64,000 nt of DNA from the NCBI GenBank assembly GCA_002413455.1, contig DHXA01000107.1:8533-72532 (forward strand). The letters run 5' to 3'. The DNA comes from Rhodanobacter sp. UBA5168 (GTDB taxonomy: Bacteria > Pseudomonadota > Gammaproteobacteria > Xanthomonadales > Rhodanobacteraceae). This document shows, in pieces, positions 8,673 to 17,020 of this stretch. The notes beneath the pieces were generated by a model, which had not been told where the DNA came from, made no database searches, and saw only the letters and a program-made list of their open reading frames with translations. Position 1 is the first letter of the stretch. Every line of letters starts with the position of its first letter. Position numbers and translations under genes: made by a program.

Positions 8673-10067
8673 TTAGTTCTTGTTTTCACGCTCGCGCCGC
8701 CGATGCTCGCCCTCGGCGATCGCCTTGAACCGATTCATCGTCTGCAGCCACAGGGGATCGTGGCTGGCCTCGTTTTCGCTCTTGGTGTCGGGAACGCGGT
8801 TGAACGGGATGCGCATCGGTGCGGCGTCGTGTTCGAGCGCCAGCTGCATGCTGCCGAAGTAGAGCTTGTTGTAGCCGAACTTCGCGTTGATGCGATCGAC
8901 CAGCGCGTCGACGCGGCCGGTATCGTGTATCGGTGCGAACAACGAGCCGCTGCTTTGCGTGCGTGGTATTAGACGCATCAAAGTCACGCTGACCGATAGT
9001 GGCGTGGCGTCGACCGGGCCGGGCCACTCCTGCGCATCCTGCGCTCGTGGCACTCGGGCATCCATGCCCAGCGGCAGTGGATGACGGTTGCCGCTGTCCA
9101 GCATGCCGTTCAACAGACGCAGCAGCTCGCGGCTGTCGTCGGTGGGATCGAAGGCGAGGTCGCGTTCCCAGCGTTGGTCGTGGCCGATGAAACGGATGCG
9201 CACGGCCATGGCGCCGCTGAGCATCTCCTCGCGGCGCATGCGCATCGCCGCCTTCACCAGCAGTTTCTTCAGCACCGCACGGGCGCCGATGGCGCTGCGC
9301 AGTTCCGGGCCCAGTACGTGCGAGTGGCCGATCGAGCCGCGTGAAGTGGGTGCAGTCGGCAGCCACGCGCCGCGCAGCAGCCCCCACATGCGCTCGCCTT
9401 CGATGCCGCCCCAGACATGCCGCAGCCGGTGCTTGTCGGCGGCGGTGAGCTGGGCCACGGTGGTGATGGCGGCTTCGTGCAGGCGCATTTCCATCGAACG
9501 ACCGACGCCGCACAGGTCGCGCAGTTCCAGCCCGTGCAAGGCGTGCGGCAGGTCGGCCTGTTCGATCACGGTAAGGCCGTCGGGCTTGCGCATGTCCGAG
9601 GCGGTCTTGGCCAGGAAGTCGTTCGGCGCGATGCCGATCGAGCAGCGGATCGCGCCGCCGGGTGCAGCCAATGCCACTTCGTCTTTCACCTGCTGCGCGA
9701 TGGCTTCGGCGACGTCGCGCCGGCGCTGGCGGCCGACCAGTTCGCAGGCCACTTCATCGATCGAGCCGACGCGCACGATCGGGATCGCGTGGTCGATCGC
9801 CTCGATCAGGCGGTGGTGCCAATACACATAGCGTTCCGGTCGCGCCACGCGGATTTCGATACCGGGGCATAGCCGTCGTGCCTCGCGCACCATCGTGCCG
9901 GTGCTGACGCCGAACGCCTTCGCCTCGTAGCTGGCGGCGATCAGGCTGGTGGTTTCGGCGGCCACCGGGGCCACGCCGACCGGCCGCCCGCGCAAGGTCG
10001 GATCCTCGTGCTGTTCGACCGAGGCAAAGTAACTGTTGAAGTCGACGAACAGGCTGCGCAGGCTCAT
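8673..10067 (-). CDS. Y-family DNA polymerase (DinB/UmuC-like)
   Basis: 464 aa from the ATG at 10067. The N-terminus SLFVDFNSYFASVEQHEDP carries the first catalytic Asp and the steric-gate aromatic pair; VGSIDEVACEL has the SIDE motif with the other two acidic residues. SIGIAPNDFLAKTASDMRKP and LCGVGRSMEMRL (helix-hairpin-helix) complete the catalytic core. The C-terminal little-finger region extends to about residue 410, followed by a charged tail. Such polymerases copy damaged DNA with low fidelity. It is not typical dinB in its SIDE region, nor obviously imuB, since no imuA or dnaE2 lies nearby. Longer readings to 10214 were rejected. Confidence 0.85.
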   Translation of the reverse strand: MSLRSLFVDFNSYFASVEQHEDPTLRGRPVGVAPVAAETTSLIAASYEAKAFGVSTGTMVREARRLCPGIEIRVARPERYVYWHHRLIEAIDHAIPIVRVGSIDEVACELVGRQRRRDVAEAIAQQVKDEVALAAPGGAIRCSIGIAPNDFLAKTASDMRKPDGLTVIEQADLPHALHGLELRDLCGVGRSMEMRLHEAAITTVAQLTAADKHRLRHVWGGIEGERMWGLLRGAWLPTAPTSRGSIGHSHVLGPELRSAIGARAVLKKLLVKAAMRMRREEMLSGAMAVRIRFIGHDQRWERDLAFDPTDDSRELLRLLNGMLDSGNRHPLPLGMDARVPRAQDAQEWPGPVDATPLSVSVTLMRLIPRTQSSGSLFAPIHDTGRVDALVDRINAKFGYNKLYFGSMQLALEHDAAPMRIPFNRVPDTKSENEASHDPLWLQTMNRFKAIAEGEHRRRERENKN

Positions 10068-10231
10068 GGTTGTCTCGCAAGCAGGCGAAGCGTTGTAGCT
10101 TGCGCCGATCTCGCGTGGGGAGACAGTGAGCCTGCCCGACGCGACGGAATCAGCTAGGCTGGCGCCACCGCGGGGAAGGGGATGGCATGGGGATGCCACC
10201 TCGCGGTTCTTCATCCACTCAAGGGGGTTTT

Positions 10232-10663
10232 ATGGGTACTTCTTCGTTTGCTGCGTTGGCCGGCATGGGTATGGCTGCCATGCTGGTGATGTTCGTGGGC
10301 GGCATCCTGATCGCCGCACTGGTGCTGTCGGTGGCGTTCCGGCTGGTGGTTGGCTGCATGCCGTCCTATCTACGTTCGCTGGGCGCCGTGGTGCTGACGG
10401 CGATTGCCGTGGTGGTGGCGTCGGTGGTGCTGGGCATGGTGCTGCACGGCACCGCGAGTGGGCTGCTGTCGGCGGTCGTGCAGTTTCTGGTCGGCGCAGC
10501 GGTGATCAATTACCTGCTGCTGGCGCAGAACGGCAGCCAGATCGGCTACGGCAAGGCGTGTGTGGTGGAGCTGGTCTATATGGTGATCGGCTTTGTGCTG
10601 GCGCTGGTCATCGGCTTGCTGCTGGCGATGGTGTTCGGTGCGGCGTTGTTCGGCATGCACTGA
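10232..10663 (+). CDS. Small polytopic membrane protein, unknown function
   Basis: 143 aa with four hydrophobic helices and very few charged residues. The start at 10232 is chosen because AAGGGGG lies 8 bases upstream; an ATG at 10187 has no such site. It resembles the many uncharacterised four-helix proteins of proteobacteria and has no catalytic motif. It is divergent from the polymerase gene, with a 164-base shared upstream region, and is followed by a terminator. Confidence 0.7.
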   Translation: MGTSSFAALAGMGMAAMLVMFVGGILIAALVLSVAFRLVVGCMPSYLRSLGAVVLTAIAVVVASVVLGMVLHGTASGLLSAVVQFLVGAAVINYLLLAQNGSQIGYGKACVVELVYMVIGFVLALVIGLLLAMVFGAALFGMH

Positions 10664-10687
10664 GCGCGCTGCAGTCGTGCCGGATGC

Positions 10688-10718
10688 AAAGAAGGGCGGA
10701 TGAACTCCACCCTTCTTT
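10688..10718. terminator. Bidirectional rho-independent terminator
   Basis: AAAGAAGGGCGGA and TCCACCCTTCTTT form a 13-bp stem (one mismatch) with a five-base loop. The A and T runs at the two ends let it act on both strands, between the convergent membrane-protein genes. Confidence 0.75.
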
Positions 10719-10731
10719 GTGCGCGATCAGC

Positions 10732-11139
10732 TCACGCCAGGCTGGTGGCGACGCCGAAGCCGATCGCCATGATCACTGCCACCGCCATGCAGGCACTGCC
10801 GGGGCGAATGCGGCGGGCGTCGACGCGCGGAGTGAGCCGCCACAGCAGCACGGTGCCGATCAGCATGTCCAGCACCAGCACGCAGCGCAGCAAGCCGGAG
10901 CTCAGCAGCGCCGCATACGGTGGATGCAGGCGGCCTTCATACGCGGCTACGCCGACGATCAGCAGCATGCCGATCAGGGTCCACAGCAGGCAGGCGAAAT
11001 AGATGCGGTTGAACACCACCGCGCAGCGTTCGGTCCAGCGCAGCACGGACCAGCCGATCAGCGCGAACACCAGGGCAGCCATGCTGCTGTACAGCACCCA
11101 CCAGAGCAGGCTGCTGATCACGGTAAGCAAGGTGGTCAT
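10732..11139 (-). CDS. Small membrane protein, unknown function
   Basis: 135 aa from ATG 11139, which overlaps the stop of the upstream Mpo1-like gene in an ATGA arrangement, so the two form an operon. Four hydrophobic helices are visible (TVISSLLWWVLYSSMAALVF, CLLWTLIGMLLIVGVAAY and two more). It has no motif I recognise. It ends 14 bases from the bidirectional terminator. Confidence 0.75.
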   Translation of the reverse strand: MTTLLTVISSLLWWVLYSSMAALVFALIGWSVLRWTERCAVVFNRIYFACLLWTLIGMLLIVGVAAYEGRLHPPYAALLSSGLLRCVLVLDMLIGTVLLWRLTPRVDARRIRPGSACMAVAVIMAIGFGVATSLA

Positions 11140-11606
11140 GTGACTTGCTTGAACCCCAGCGCACGTAGCAGCTTGGCCATCAGCCACGCCGGGCCGATCA
11201 GCAGATACGACAGATCGGTGAGGAAACTGGGACGCCGCCCTTCGAACTGGTGGCCGATGAACTGGCCGATCCAGGCCACCACGAACACACCGATCGCCAG
11301 GTAGCACAGCGAGACAGCGCCGAGCCGGTAGTACAGCACGTTGGTGAGCAGGCCCAGCAGCGCGAACGCGATCAGCAGCGCAATCGCCAACCGGTGCGAG
11401 TGTTTCCAGTACCAGTAGAACGCCAGCACCATCACCGCGACGGCTACCGTGCCGGGGCGGAACAACGTGGCCGGCACCGGGATCGTCCACAGCAGCGCGA
11501 TCACCGACCACACGATCGGCGGTACGCAGAACCAGTGGAACAAGCGGTTGGTCGGGTTCTGGTGGTCGCCGCTGTAACTGTCGAGCCAGTCCTGCATGGT
11601 GCGCAT
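11136..11606 (-). CDS. Mpo1-like (DUF962/YGL010w) membrane protein
   Basis: 156 aa from ATG 11606. The N-terminus MQDWLDSYSGDHQNPTNRLF followed by HWFCVPPIVW is the signature of the DUF962 family: the first conserved His falls in the loop before helix 1, and a later WIGQFIGHQFEGRRPSF holds the second HxxE-type set. Yeast Mpo1 is an Fe(II)-dependent dioxygenase that shortens 2-hydroxy fatty acids by one carbon; bacterial members keep the histidines. Located between purC, 19 bases upstream on the same strand, and a small membrane gene with which it overlaps by four bases. Confidence 0.88.
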   Translation of the reverse strand: MRTMQDWLDSYSGDHQNPTNRLFHWFCVPPIVWSVIALLWTIPVPATLFRPGTVAVAVMVLAFYWYWKHSHRLAIALLIAFALLGLLTNVLYYRLGAVSLCYLAIGVFVVAWIGQFIGHQFEGRRPSFLTDLSYLLIGPAWLMAKLLRALGFKQVT

Positions 11607-11625
11607 TGGCTTTTCCCCGTTGGAT

Positions 11626-12522
11626 TCAGCTGAGCCGGATACCGGCCAGCCGTTGCAGTGCTTCGGCATATTTGGCGGCCGTGCGCGCGATCACTTCGTC
11701 CGGAATCACCGGGCCGGGCGCGGTCTTGTTCCAGTCCTGCGTTTCCAGCCAGTCGCGCACGAACTGCTTGTCGTAGCTGGGCGGGCTGATGCCGGTGCGG
11801 TATTCGTCGGCGGGCCAGAAGCGCGAGGAATCCGGCGTCAGCATCTCGTCCATCACGTACAGCGTGCCGCTGACGTCGGTGCCGAACTCGAACTTGGTGT
11901 CGGCGATGATGATGCCGCGTTCGGCCGCATAGGCGGCGGCCCACCGGTAGATCGCCAGGGTGGCGTCGCGCACCTGACCGGCCAGGTCGCTGCCGATCGT
12001 GGCGACCACCGCGTCGTAGCTGACATTTTCGTCATGGTCGCCCACGGCCGCCTTGGTCGACGGCGTGAAGATCGGCGCCGGCAACTGCTGCGCCTGTTGC
12101 AGGCCGGCCGGAAGGGCGATGCCGCACAGCGAGCCGGTGGCGCGGTAATCCTTCCAGCCGGAGCCAATGAGGTAGCCGCGGGCGATCGCCTCCACCGGCA
12201 CCGGCTTCAACCGGCGAGCCACCACCGCGCGCTTTTCGTAGAGCGCCAGATCGGTGCCGGGCGGCAACACGTGGGCCAGCGGCACGTCGAGCAGGTGGTT
12301 GGGAATCAGGTGGGCGGTCTTGCCGAACCAGAAGTTGGAGATCTGGGTAAGCATCTCGCCCTTGCCCGGGATCGGATTCGGCAGCACCACGTCGAATGCC
12401 GACAGCCGGTCGGTCGCCACCATCAGCAGCCGGTCGTCGTCCAGCGCGTAGACATCGCGCACCTTGCCGCGGTGAATCAGTTCCAGGCCGGGCAGGTTCG
12501 ATTGCAGCAGGGTGGTGGGCAC
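11626..12522 (-). CDS. purC: Phosphoribosylaminoimidazole-succinocarboxamide synthase (SAICAR synthetase)
   Basis: 298 aa. It joins CAIR and aspartate with ATP in purine synthesis, in the cytoplasm. Family motifs are in order: [20 protein letters not shown] at the N-terminus, [35 protein letters not shown] (catalytic/SAICAR signature 1), [10 protein letters not shown] and [13 protein letters not shown] (signature 2). The length matches the yeast/gammaproteobacterial long form rather than the 237-aa E. coli form. It leads a probable operon with the Mpo1-like gene and is divergent from the cytochrome gene. Confidence 0.97.
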   Translation of the reverse strand: MPTTLLQSNLPGLELIHRGKVRDVYALDDDRLLMVATDRLSAFDVVLPNPIPGKGEMLTQISNFWFGKTAHLIPNHLLDVPLAHVLPPGTDLALYEKRAVVARRLKPVPVEAIARGYLIGSGWKDYRATGSLCGIALPAGLQQAQQLPAPIFTPSTKAAVGDHDENVSYDAVVATIGSDLAGQVRDATLAIYRWAAAYAAERGIIIADTKFEFGTDVSGTLYVMDEMLTPDSSRFWPADEYRTGISPPSYDKQFVRDWLETQDWNKTAPGPVIPDEVIARTAAKYAEALQRLAGIRLS

Positions 12523-12554
12523 TTTCTAAGTTTCCGCAGGCGGGGAAGGCGCCT

Positions 12555-12623
12555 ATTCTAGCCGCTGCGGCCGGAATGCCGGAAAGCCGCATTGCCGGCC
12601 CGATCGGCGGGCACTGCTAGAAT
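12555..12623. promoter_or_regulatory. Divergent -10 elements between purC and the cytochrome gene
   Basis: TAGAAT occurs on the minus strand at 12560-12555, 33 bases before the purC ATG, and on the plus strand at 12618-12623, 29 bases before the cytochrome ATG. Neither has a good -35 at standard spacing, so these are tentative. Confidence 0.35.
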
Positions 12624-12651
12624 TGTTCGCCTTCATCCCCATGTGTTGCCG

Positions 12652-12966
12652 ATGCGAAACCTACTGATCGCGGCGCTGTGCCTGGTCGCCGCCCTCCCGA
12701 TATGCGCGCAAACCCCGGTGCAGCCGACCCGGCTGGGCTTGTGTGCAGCCTGTCACGGTGCCACCGGCCACGCCAGCATGCCCGGCGTGCCGAATCTGGC
12801 CGGGCAGCAGCTGGATTACCTGCGCGATGCGCTGAAACAATACCGCGACGGCCGCCGCGACATCCCGGTGATGCGCGCCGCTATCGGCCCGGTCAGCGAT
12901 GCTGAACTCGATGCGCTGGCGCGCTGGTACAGCGTGCAATCGCCGCAGCCGCAGGTGCAGCCATGA
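12652..12966 (+). CDS. Small periplasmic c-type cytochrome (c553 family)
   Basis: 104 aa with a Sec signal (RNLLIAALCLVAALPICAQ) and one haem-binding CAACH motif at about residue 32. The distal ligand is probably the Met in DIPVMRAAIG. A single-domain class I cytochrome carrying electrons in the periplasm. Its stop overlaps the djlA start (ATGA), so the two are co-transcribed, a pairing without an obvious functional reason. The start at 12652 was chosen because it begins the signal peptide. Confidence 0.9.
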   Translation: MRNLLIAALCLVAALPICAQTPVQPTRLGLCAACHGATGHASMPGVPNLAGQQLDYLRDALKQYRDGRRDIPVMRAAIGPVSDAELDALARWYSVQSPQPQVQP

Positions 12967-13772
12967 GCTTCACCTACACGCTGTGGTTCGCTTTCTTCGG
13001 GTTGATCATCGGCCACCTGCCCGGTGCCGTCACCGGCGCGGTGATCGGTTTCATCTTCGACAACATGCGCTACAGCCAGCGCAAGAACGCCACGCCGGAA
13101 GCCGGCGGCTTTGTCGGCCCGCTGTTCACCCTGCTCGGCGCGGTGGCGAAATCCGATGGCCGCGTGTCGGAGCAGGAAATCGCGGTTGCCGAACGCCTGA
13201 TGACCCGCATGAAGCTGGATACCGAGCTGCGCAAGCAGGCGGTGGTCAGCTTCAATGCCGGCAAGCAACCGGAATTCGACGTCACCCAGACCATCACCGC
13301 GCTGCGCAACTGGGTCGGCCTGCGCCGTGACCATGCGTTTCCGGTGCTCGATGTGGTGATCGAAACCGTGCTGGCCGAGGGCAATCCGCCACCGGAGAAA
13401 ATGTCGATCCTGCGCCAGCTCGCATTTGCGCTGCGAGTCAGCGACATGGAGCTGATGGCGTTGATGGCGATGAAGGGCTACGCGTGGAACGCCGGTGCCG
13501 GCGGTCAACGTGGCTACGGACACGGCCCGACCGGCGGTGGCTACGTGCCACCGCAGCGCACGCCACAGGGGCCCGATCCGTATGCCGTGCTCGGGATCGA
13601 CCGCAACGCCGACGATCGCGCGGTCAAGCGCGCCTACCGCAAGCTGATCTCCGAACATCACCCCGATCGCCTCGGCGACCTGCCCGAGGACATGCGCAAG
13701 CGTGCCGAGTCGCGCGCCAGCGAGATCAATGCCGCGTATGACCGGATCAAGGAAATGCGCGGCTTCAAGTAA
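12963..13772 (+). CDS. djlA: DjlA, membrane-anchored DnaJ-like co-chaperone
   Basis: 269 aa. An N-terminal helix with GxxxG spacing (FFGLIIGHLPGAVTGAVIGF) anchors the protein. A TerB-like helical domain follows (GAVAKSDGRVSEQEIAVAER, residues 58-77). A Gly-rich linker leads to a C-terminal J domain with PYAVLGIDRNADDRAVKRAY and the HPD tripeptide in SEHHPDRLG, then ASEINAAYDRIKE. It stimulates DnaK from the inner membrane and in other bacteria affects capsule signalling. Layout and length match DjlA of gammaproteobacteria. Confidence 0.95.
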   Translation: MSFTYTLWFAFFGLIIGHLPGAVTGAVIGFIFDNMRYSQRKNATPEAGGFVGPLFTLLGAVAKSDGRVSEQEIAVAERLMTRMKLDTELRKQAVVSFNAGKQPEFDVTQTITALRNWVGLRRDHAFPVLDVVIETVLAEGNPPPEKMSILRQLAFALRVSDMELMALMAMKGYAWNAGAGGQRGYGHGPTGGGYVPPQRTPQGPDPYAVLGIDRNADDRAVKRAYRKLISEHHPDRLGDLPEDMRKRAESRASEINAAYDRIKEMRGFK

Positions 13773-13814
13773 CCTAATATTGCAAAACCGGGCATCCTGT
13801 CGCGGTTTGCAAAC

Positions 13815-13893
13815 AAGCTGACGCGGCAAAGCCGCGACAGCTTGTCGCGACAAGTGCTCTCGCACTCGTCGCGTCGGCACATCCCTGTGCCGA
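13815..13893 (+). other. Two hairpins upstream of rpe
   Basis: AAGCTGACGCGGC and GCCGCGACAGCTT (13815-13843) pair around an AAA loop with one A-A mismatch. A second perfect 8-bp hairpin, TCGGCACA with TGTGCCGA (13874-13893), is followed by TTT. They could end the djlA transcript or be a REP-like insertion. No ORF is present here. Confidence 0.55.
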
Positions 13894-13922
13894 TTTGGCA
13901 AGTTCCTGCTTCGAGGAAAGTC

Positions 13923-14591
13923 ATGAGCAAGCAAACCCCGATCATCGCCCCTTCCATCCTCGCCGCCGATTTCGCGCGGCTGGGCGAGGACACCGCCGCG
14001 GTGCTGGCGGCCGGTGCCGACTGGGTGCATTTCGACGTGATGGACAACCATTACGTGCCCAACCTCACGATCGGCCCGATGGTGCTGCAGTCGCTGCGCA
14101 AATACGGCATCACCGCTCCGATCGACGTGCACCTGATGGTCAAGCCGGTCGACCGCATCGTGCCGGACTTCGCCAGGGCCGGCGCCAGCCTGATCAGCTT
14201 CCACCCGGAAGCAAGCGAGCACATCGACCGCACGCTGGGATTGATCAAGGAGTCGGGTTGCCAGGCCGGGCTGGTATTCAACCCGGCCACGCCGCTGGAC
14301 TACCTCGACTACGTGATGGACAAGCTCGACCTGATCCTGATCATGTCGGTCAATCCCGGCTTCGGTGGACAGAAATTCATTCCCGGCACGCTGGAGAAAC
14401 TGCGCCAGGCACGCGCGCGCATCGACGCCGGCGGCCGCGCGGTCCGGCTCGAAGTCGATGGCGGCGTCACCGCGGAAAACATCGGCGCGATTGCCGCAGC
14501 CGGCGCCGACACCTTCGTTGCCGGTTCGGCGATTTTCCATGCGAAGGATTACCGCACGGAGATCGCAGCCATGCATCAGGCGATCGGTTGA
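13923..14591 (+). CDS. rpe: Ribulose-phosphate 3-epimerase
   Basis: 222 aa TIM barrel that interconverts ribulose 5-phosphate and xylulose 5-phosphate in the pentose phosphate pathway. Motifs in order: [34 protein letters not shown] (metal-binding HFDVMD), [19 protein letters not shown] and LEVDGGV, ending with the phosphate-binding [11 protein letters not shown]. The start at 13923 follows GAGGAAAG; the frame is open further upstream but has no ribosome site. Confidence 0.97.
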   Translation: MSKQTPIIAPSILAADFARLGEDTAAVLAAGADWVHFDVMDNHYVPNLTIGPMVLQSLRKYGITAPIDVHLMVKPVDRIVPDFARAGASLISFHPEASEHIDRTLGLIKESGCQAGLVFNPATPLDYLDYVMDKLDLILIMSVNPGFGGQKFIPGTLEKLRQARARIDAGGRAVRLEVDGGVTAENIGAIAAAGADTFVAGSAIFHAKDYRTEIAAMHQAIG

Positions 14592-14660
14592 GCATCCCCG
14601 CAACGATGCGCAAGGCCAAAGGCTGAATGACCGTTACCGATTCACAAAACATCCGCGCAT

Positions 14661-14695
14661 AAAAATCCCGACGCAGTGAACGGCCGCGCCGGGAT
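14661..14695 (-). terminator. Rho-independent terminator, minus strand
   Basis: On the minus strand ATCCCGGCG pairs with CGTCGGGAT (one G-T pair) and is followed by TTTT. Confidence 0.6.
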
Positions 14696-14894
14696 AAACG
14701 TCGTCAGACGTGAGAGGGAACACCATTGATTGGTGTGCCGATACGACCGCTGCCAAGGGAGGGGTCAACGGCCGCATCGGCACGTTCCACGGCAATGGAA
14801 CGGTACCAATCACAAGTTCTGACCGGGTCGGTCGGGTTTGGTTCCCGGTAAAATTCTGAACGGACCGATCGGCGGCCCCATGCGGTCCGACAGA

Positions 14895-14916
14895 AAAATC
14901 CCCTCGCAGGGAGGGG
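14895..14916 (-). terminator. Rho-independent terminator after the small ORF pair
   Basis: On the minus strand CCCCTC, loop CCTGC, GAGGGG, then ATTTTT. It lies 38 bases beyond the stop of the 43-residue ORF and supports the reality of the transcript. Confidence 0.7.
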
Positions 14917-14954
14917 AAAAGCAACCACCATGTCGGACGGAATAGGGTGGCAAA

Positions 14955-15086
14955 TCAGACCGGTTGCCAGTCGGGATCGGTATCCACTTGCCCCGCGCCC
15001 GGTGCGATTCCCTTCGCCCCGGGCGCACGGTTGCCTTCCACGGCGAACCGATCAAACGGCAATGCGCTGATAGTCGACTTGCACAT
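14955..15086 (-). CDS. Small 43-residue protein, unknown function
   Basis: The ATG at 15086 has GAGGT seven bases upstream, overlapping the end of the preceding small membrane ORF. The product begins MCKSTISALPFDRFAVEGNR and ends in TDPDWQPV; it is Gly/Pro/Ala-rich in the middle, with no membrane segment and one Cys at position 2. A terminator follows on the same strand. I recognise no family. The ribosome site, the spacing and the terminator argue that it is expressed; a short chance ORF remains possible. Confidence 0.5.
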   Translation of the reverse strand: MCKSTISALPFDRFAVEGNRAPGAKGIAPGAGQVDTDPDWQPV

Positions 15087-15096
15087 GATGTCTACC

Positions 15097-15216
15097 TCAA
15101 TGAATGCCGAGCAGCAGGCCGAGCACCAGGGCGCCCAGCGCCAGCGTCACCCGCAGGGGTTCGAAGCTGCGCAGTTCGGCGTTAGGGTCAATGTTGGCTG
15201 GGTCGGGTTTGCGCAT
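15097..15216 (-). CDS. Small 39-residue membrane protein
   Basis: The start at 15216 is preceded by GGAG seven bases upstream. After a polar N-terminus (MRKPDPANIDPNAELRSFEP) comes one hydrophobic helix (VTLALGALVLGLLLGIH) ending at the stop. It is followed 10 bases later by the 43-residue ORF on the same strand. No family recognised. Upstream ATGs at 15246 and 15324 give longer but less plausible products. Confidence 0.5.
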   Translation of the reverse strand: MRKPDPANIDPNAELRSFEPLRVTLALGALVLGLLLGIH

Positions 15217-15403
15217 TTGGCTGCTCCAGCGGGTACGTGGAGCCATTGAACCGGAGTACGCGGCGGCGATGCTGTCCGGGATCGGGCGCGAAGAAGGCGG
15301 TATCGGCCGATTTTGTGGCGGCAATTTCCCCGGCGGACCTAGCGACGGGGAATGACGAGACGCGTAGACTCGAAGTCAATGCCAGCAGAAGAAGGAGTTT
15401 CTT

Positions 15404-16198
15404 ATGAATTTTCCTGGATGGAACAGGTCGGTGCTTGCTCTTGTGATGGCGTTGGGTGCGATCATCAGCCCAAGCAGCTTTGCCGGCCAGCAGAGGGCGT
15501 CTGTGGGACAGGCAGCCGTGGCCGGGGTAGCCGCTCCCGAGTTCAAGATCGACCGGAGCGTCGAGGATTTGGCGACGGTGTATTGCCCGCGCGGGCTGGA
15601 ACGTTTCCTGCCCGGCAGCTACTACTACTGTGTTGGCGTTCGCGACATGGCCAAGGGAGACAATGCGCGCAGCAGGGAAATGCTGCGGATTGCCGCCAGC
15701 TGGGGCAACAAATCTGCGCAGTTTCTGCTTGGCATGGGTTATTTCAAGGGAGACGTCGAGCCGCTCGATCGACCGCTTGGACTCGCGTGGATGGGTTTGG
15801 CATCGGAGCGCAGGGATCCAACCTATGCCGCGATATTCAGCTCGGCCTGGAAGGAGGCAACGCCGCAGGAGCAGGCGCGAGCGCAAGAGTTGTGGCGATC
15901 TATGCTGCCGACCTATGGAGACGCGCGCGCTGCACACCGCGCGGAATTGCGCTTCAAACACGAACGTGATGCGCTTGTGAGCAACGCCGCTTATGGCGCT
16001 CGGGTCTGCATTTCGGGATTGACCACCGATCAAGTTGTGTCGGCAGACCCTCACAACGACGACACCTTGTGTACAAACGCTCAGCCGGTAGATTTGGTGG
16101 CAAAAAAAATGGACGTCTACGCGGAACAGCTGTTTGACGGCTGGTCGGGCCACGTGACGGTAGGGCCAATGAAGATCGTGCATTCTTCGCCCAACTAG
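15404..16198 (+). CDS. Secreted protein with Sel1-like helical region
   Basis: 264 aa. A signal peptide (residues 1-27, ending SSFAG) leads into a Cys-containing region (VYCPRGLERFLPGSYYYC). From about residue 90 helices resembling Sel1/TPR repeats occur: MLRIAASWGNKSAQFLLGMG, then LGLAWMGLASERRDPTYAA. The C-terminal half has no recognisable fold. AGAAGGAG precedes the ATG. Such repeats usually bind partner proteins in the envelope. It sits 118 bases before the PdsR regulator gene, but nothing shows that they work together. Confidence 0.75.
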   Translation: MNFPGWNRSVLALVMALGAIISPSSFAGQQRASVGQAAVAGVAAPEFKIDRSVEDLATVYCPRGLERFLPGSYYYCVGVRDMAKGDNARSREMLRIAASWGNKSAQFLLGMGYFKGDVEPLDRPLGLAWMGLASERRDPTYAAIFSSAWKEATPQEQARAQELWRSMLPTYGDARAAHRAELRFKHERDALVSNAAYGARVCISGLTTDQVVSADPHNDDTLCTNAQPVDLVAKKMDVYAEQLFDGWSGHVTVGPMKIVHSSPN

Positions 16199-16316
16199 AG
16201 GGGTGCTGGGGCGCTGTAGCGGCCCCGCGCAGGGCGAAACGCGGGCATTCGCGTTGTGCGGCTTGCGTCGCGCCGGTTCGCATAGCACGCTGCGCGCATC
16301 CAACAGGGAGCGTGCC

Positions 16317-17006
16317 ATGGGCCGCAGCATTGCCATCGTCGAAGACGAACCGTTGATCCGTGCCAACTACGTGGAGGCGCTGAACCGCTTCGGCTACGAC
16401 GCGCGCGGTTACGGCTCGCGCCAGGAAGCGTCCAGTGCGTTTGCGATGCGGTTGCCGGAGCTGGTGATCATCGACATCGGCCTCGGCGATGAGCCAGAGG
16501 GCGGTTTCGACCTGTGCCGCGAGCTGCGCGCGAAGTCGGCGACGCTGCCGCTGATCTTCCTCACCGCGCGCGATTCGGATTTCGACGTGATCTCCGGCCT
16601 GCGCCTGGGCGCCGACGATTACCTGTCCAAGGACACCAGCCTGCACCAGCTGGCCGCGCGCATCGCCGCGCTGTTCCGCCGGATCGAGTCGCTGAAGGCG
16701 CCGGCCTCCAGCGAGACGGTGATCGAGCACGGTCCGCTGAAGCTGGAATCCGAGCGCATGCGCATCAGCTGGAACGGCGCGGAAGTGCCGCTCACCGTCA
16801 CCGAATTCTGGATGGTGCACACGCTCATCCGCTTCCCCGGCCACGTGAAGAACCGCGATCAGCTGATGCGCGAGGCGGAGCTGGTCGTGGACGACGCCAC
16901 CATCACTTCGCACATCAAGCGCATCCGCAAGAAGTTCATCGCGGTGTCGCCGGAATTCGACGCGATCGAGACCGTGCATGGGGTCGGTTATCGGTGGAAG
17001 CCGTGA
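16317..17006 (+). CDS. pdsR: PdsR-type response regulator (proteobacterial dedicated sortase system)
   Basis: 229 aa. Receiver domain: SIAIVEDEPLIRANY supplies the acidic pocket, VIIDIGLGDEPEGGFDLCRE holds the phospho-acceptor Asp, FLTARDSDFDVISGL has the conserved Thr and LGADDYLSKD the Lys. The C-terminal winged helix (TVTEFWMVHTLIRF, ITSHIKRIRKKF) binds DNA. The GDEPEGGFDLCRELR and SDFDVISGLRLGADDYL segments are characteristic of the regulator of the dedicated-sortase systems. Its partner kinase lies 600 bases downstream, with an exported protein gene between. Confidence 0.85.
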   Translation: MGRSIAIVEDEPLIRANYVEALNRFGYDARGYGSRQEASSAFAMRLPELVIIDIGLGDEPEGGFDLCRELRAKSATLPLIFLTARDSDFDVISGLRLGADDYLSKDTSLHQLAARIAALFRRIESLKAPASSETVIEHGPLKLESERMRISWNGAEVPLTVTEFWMVHTLIRFPGHVKNRDQLMREAELVVDDATITSHIKRIRKKFIAVSPEFDAIETVHGVGYRWKP

Positions 17007-17020
17007 TACGGAATGCAGTG

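Larger units (their letters stand above)
14592..14954. other. 363-bp gap with two minus-strand terminators and no convincing gene
   Basis: Open frames on the minus strand (14634-14924 and 14810-15055) show no ribosome site or family features. Two terminator-like hairpins facing the minus strand bound a 200-base stretch (14696-14894) that could encode a small RNA. The palindrome halves GTCCGACA and TGTCGGAC flank the right-hand hairpin. Confidence 0.5.

Noticed and set aside
12816-14603. 595-codon minus-strand frame across djlA and rpe
   Set aside because: Opposite two well-identified genes; low-complexity His/Arg-rich shadow.
14634-14924. 96-codon minus-strand ORF
   Set aside because: It spans a terminator hairpin and has no ribosome site or family features; an RNA is at least as likely.
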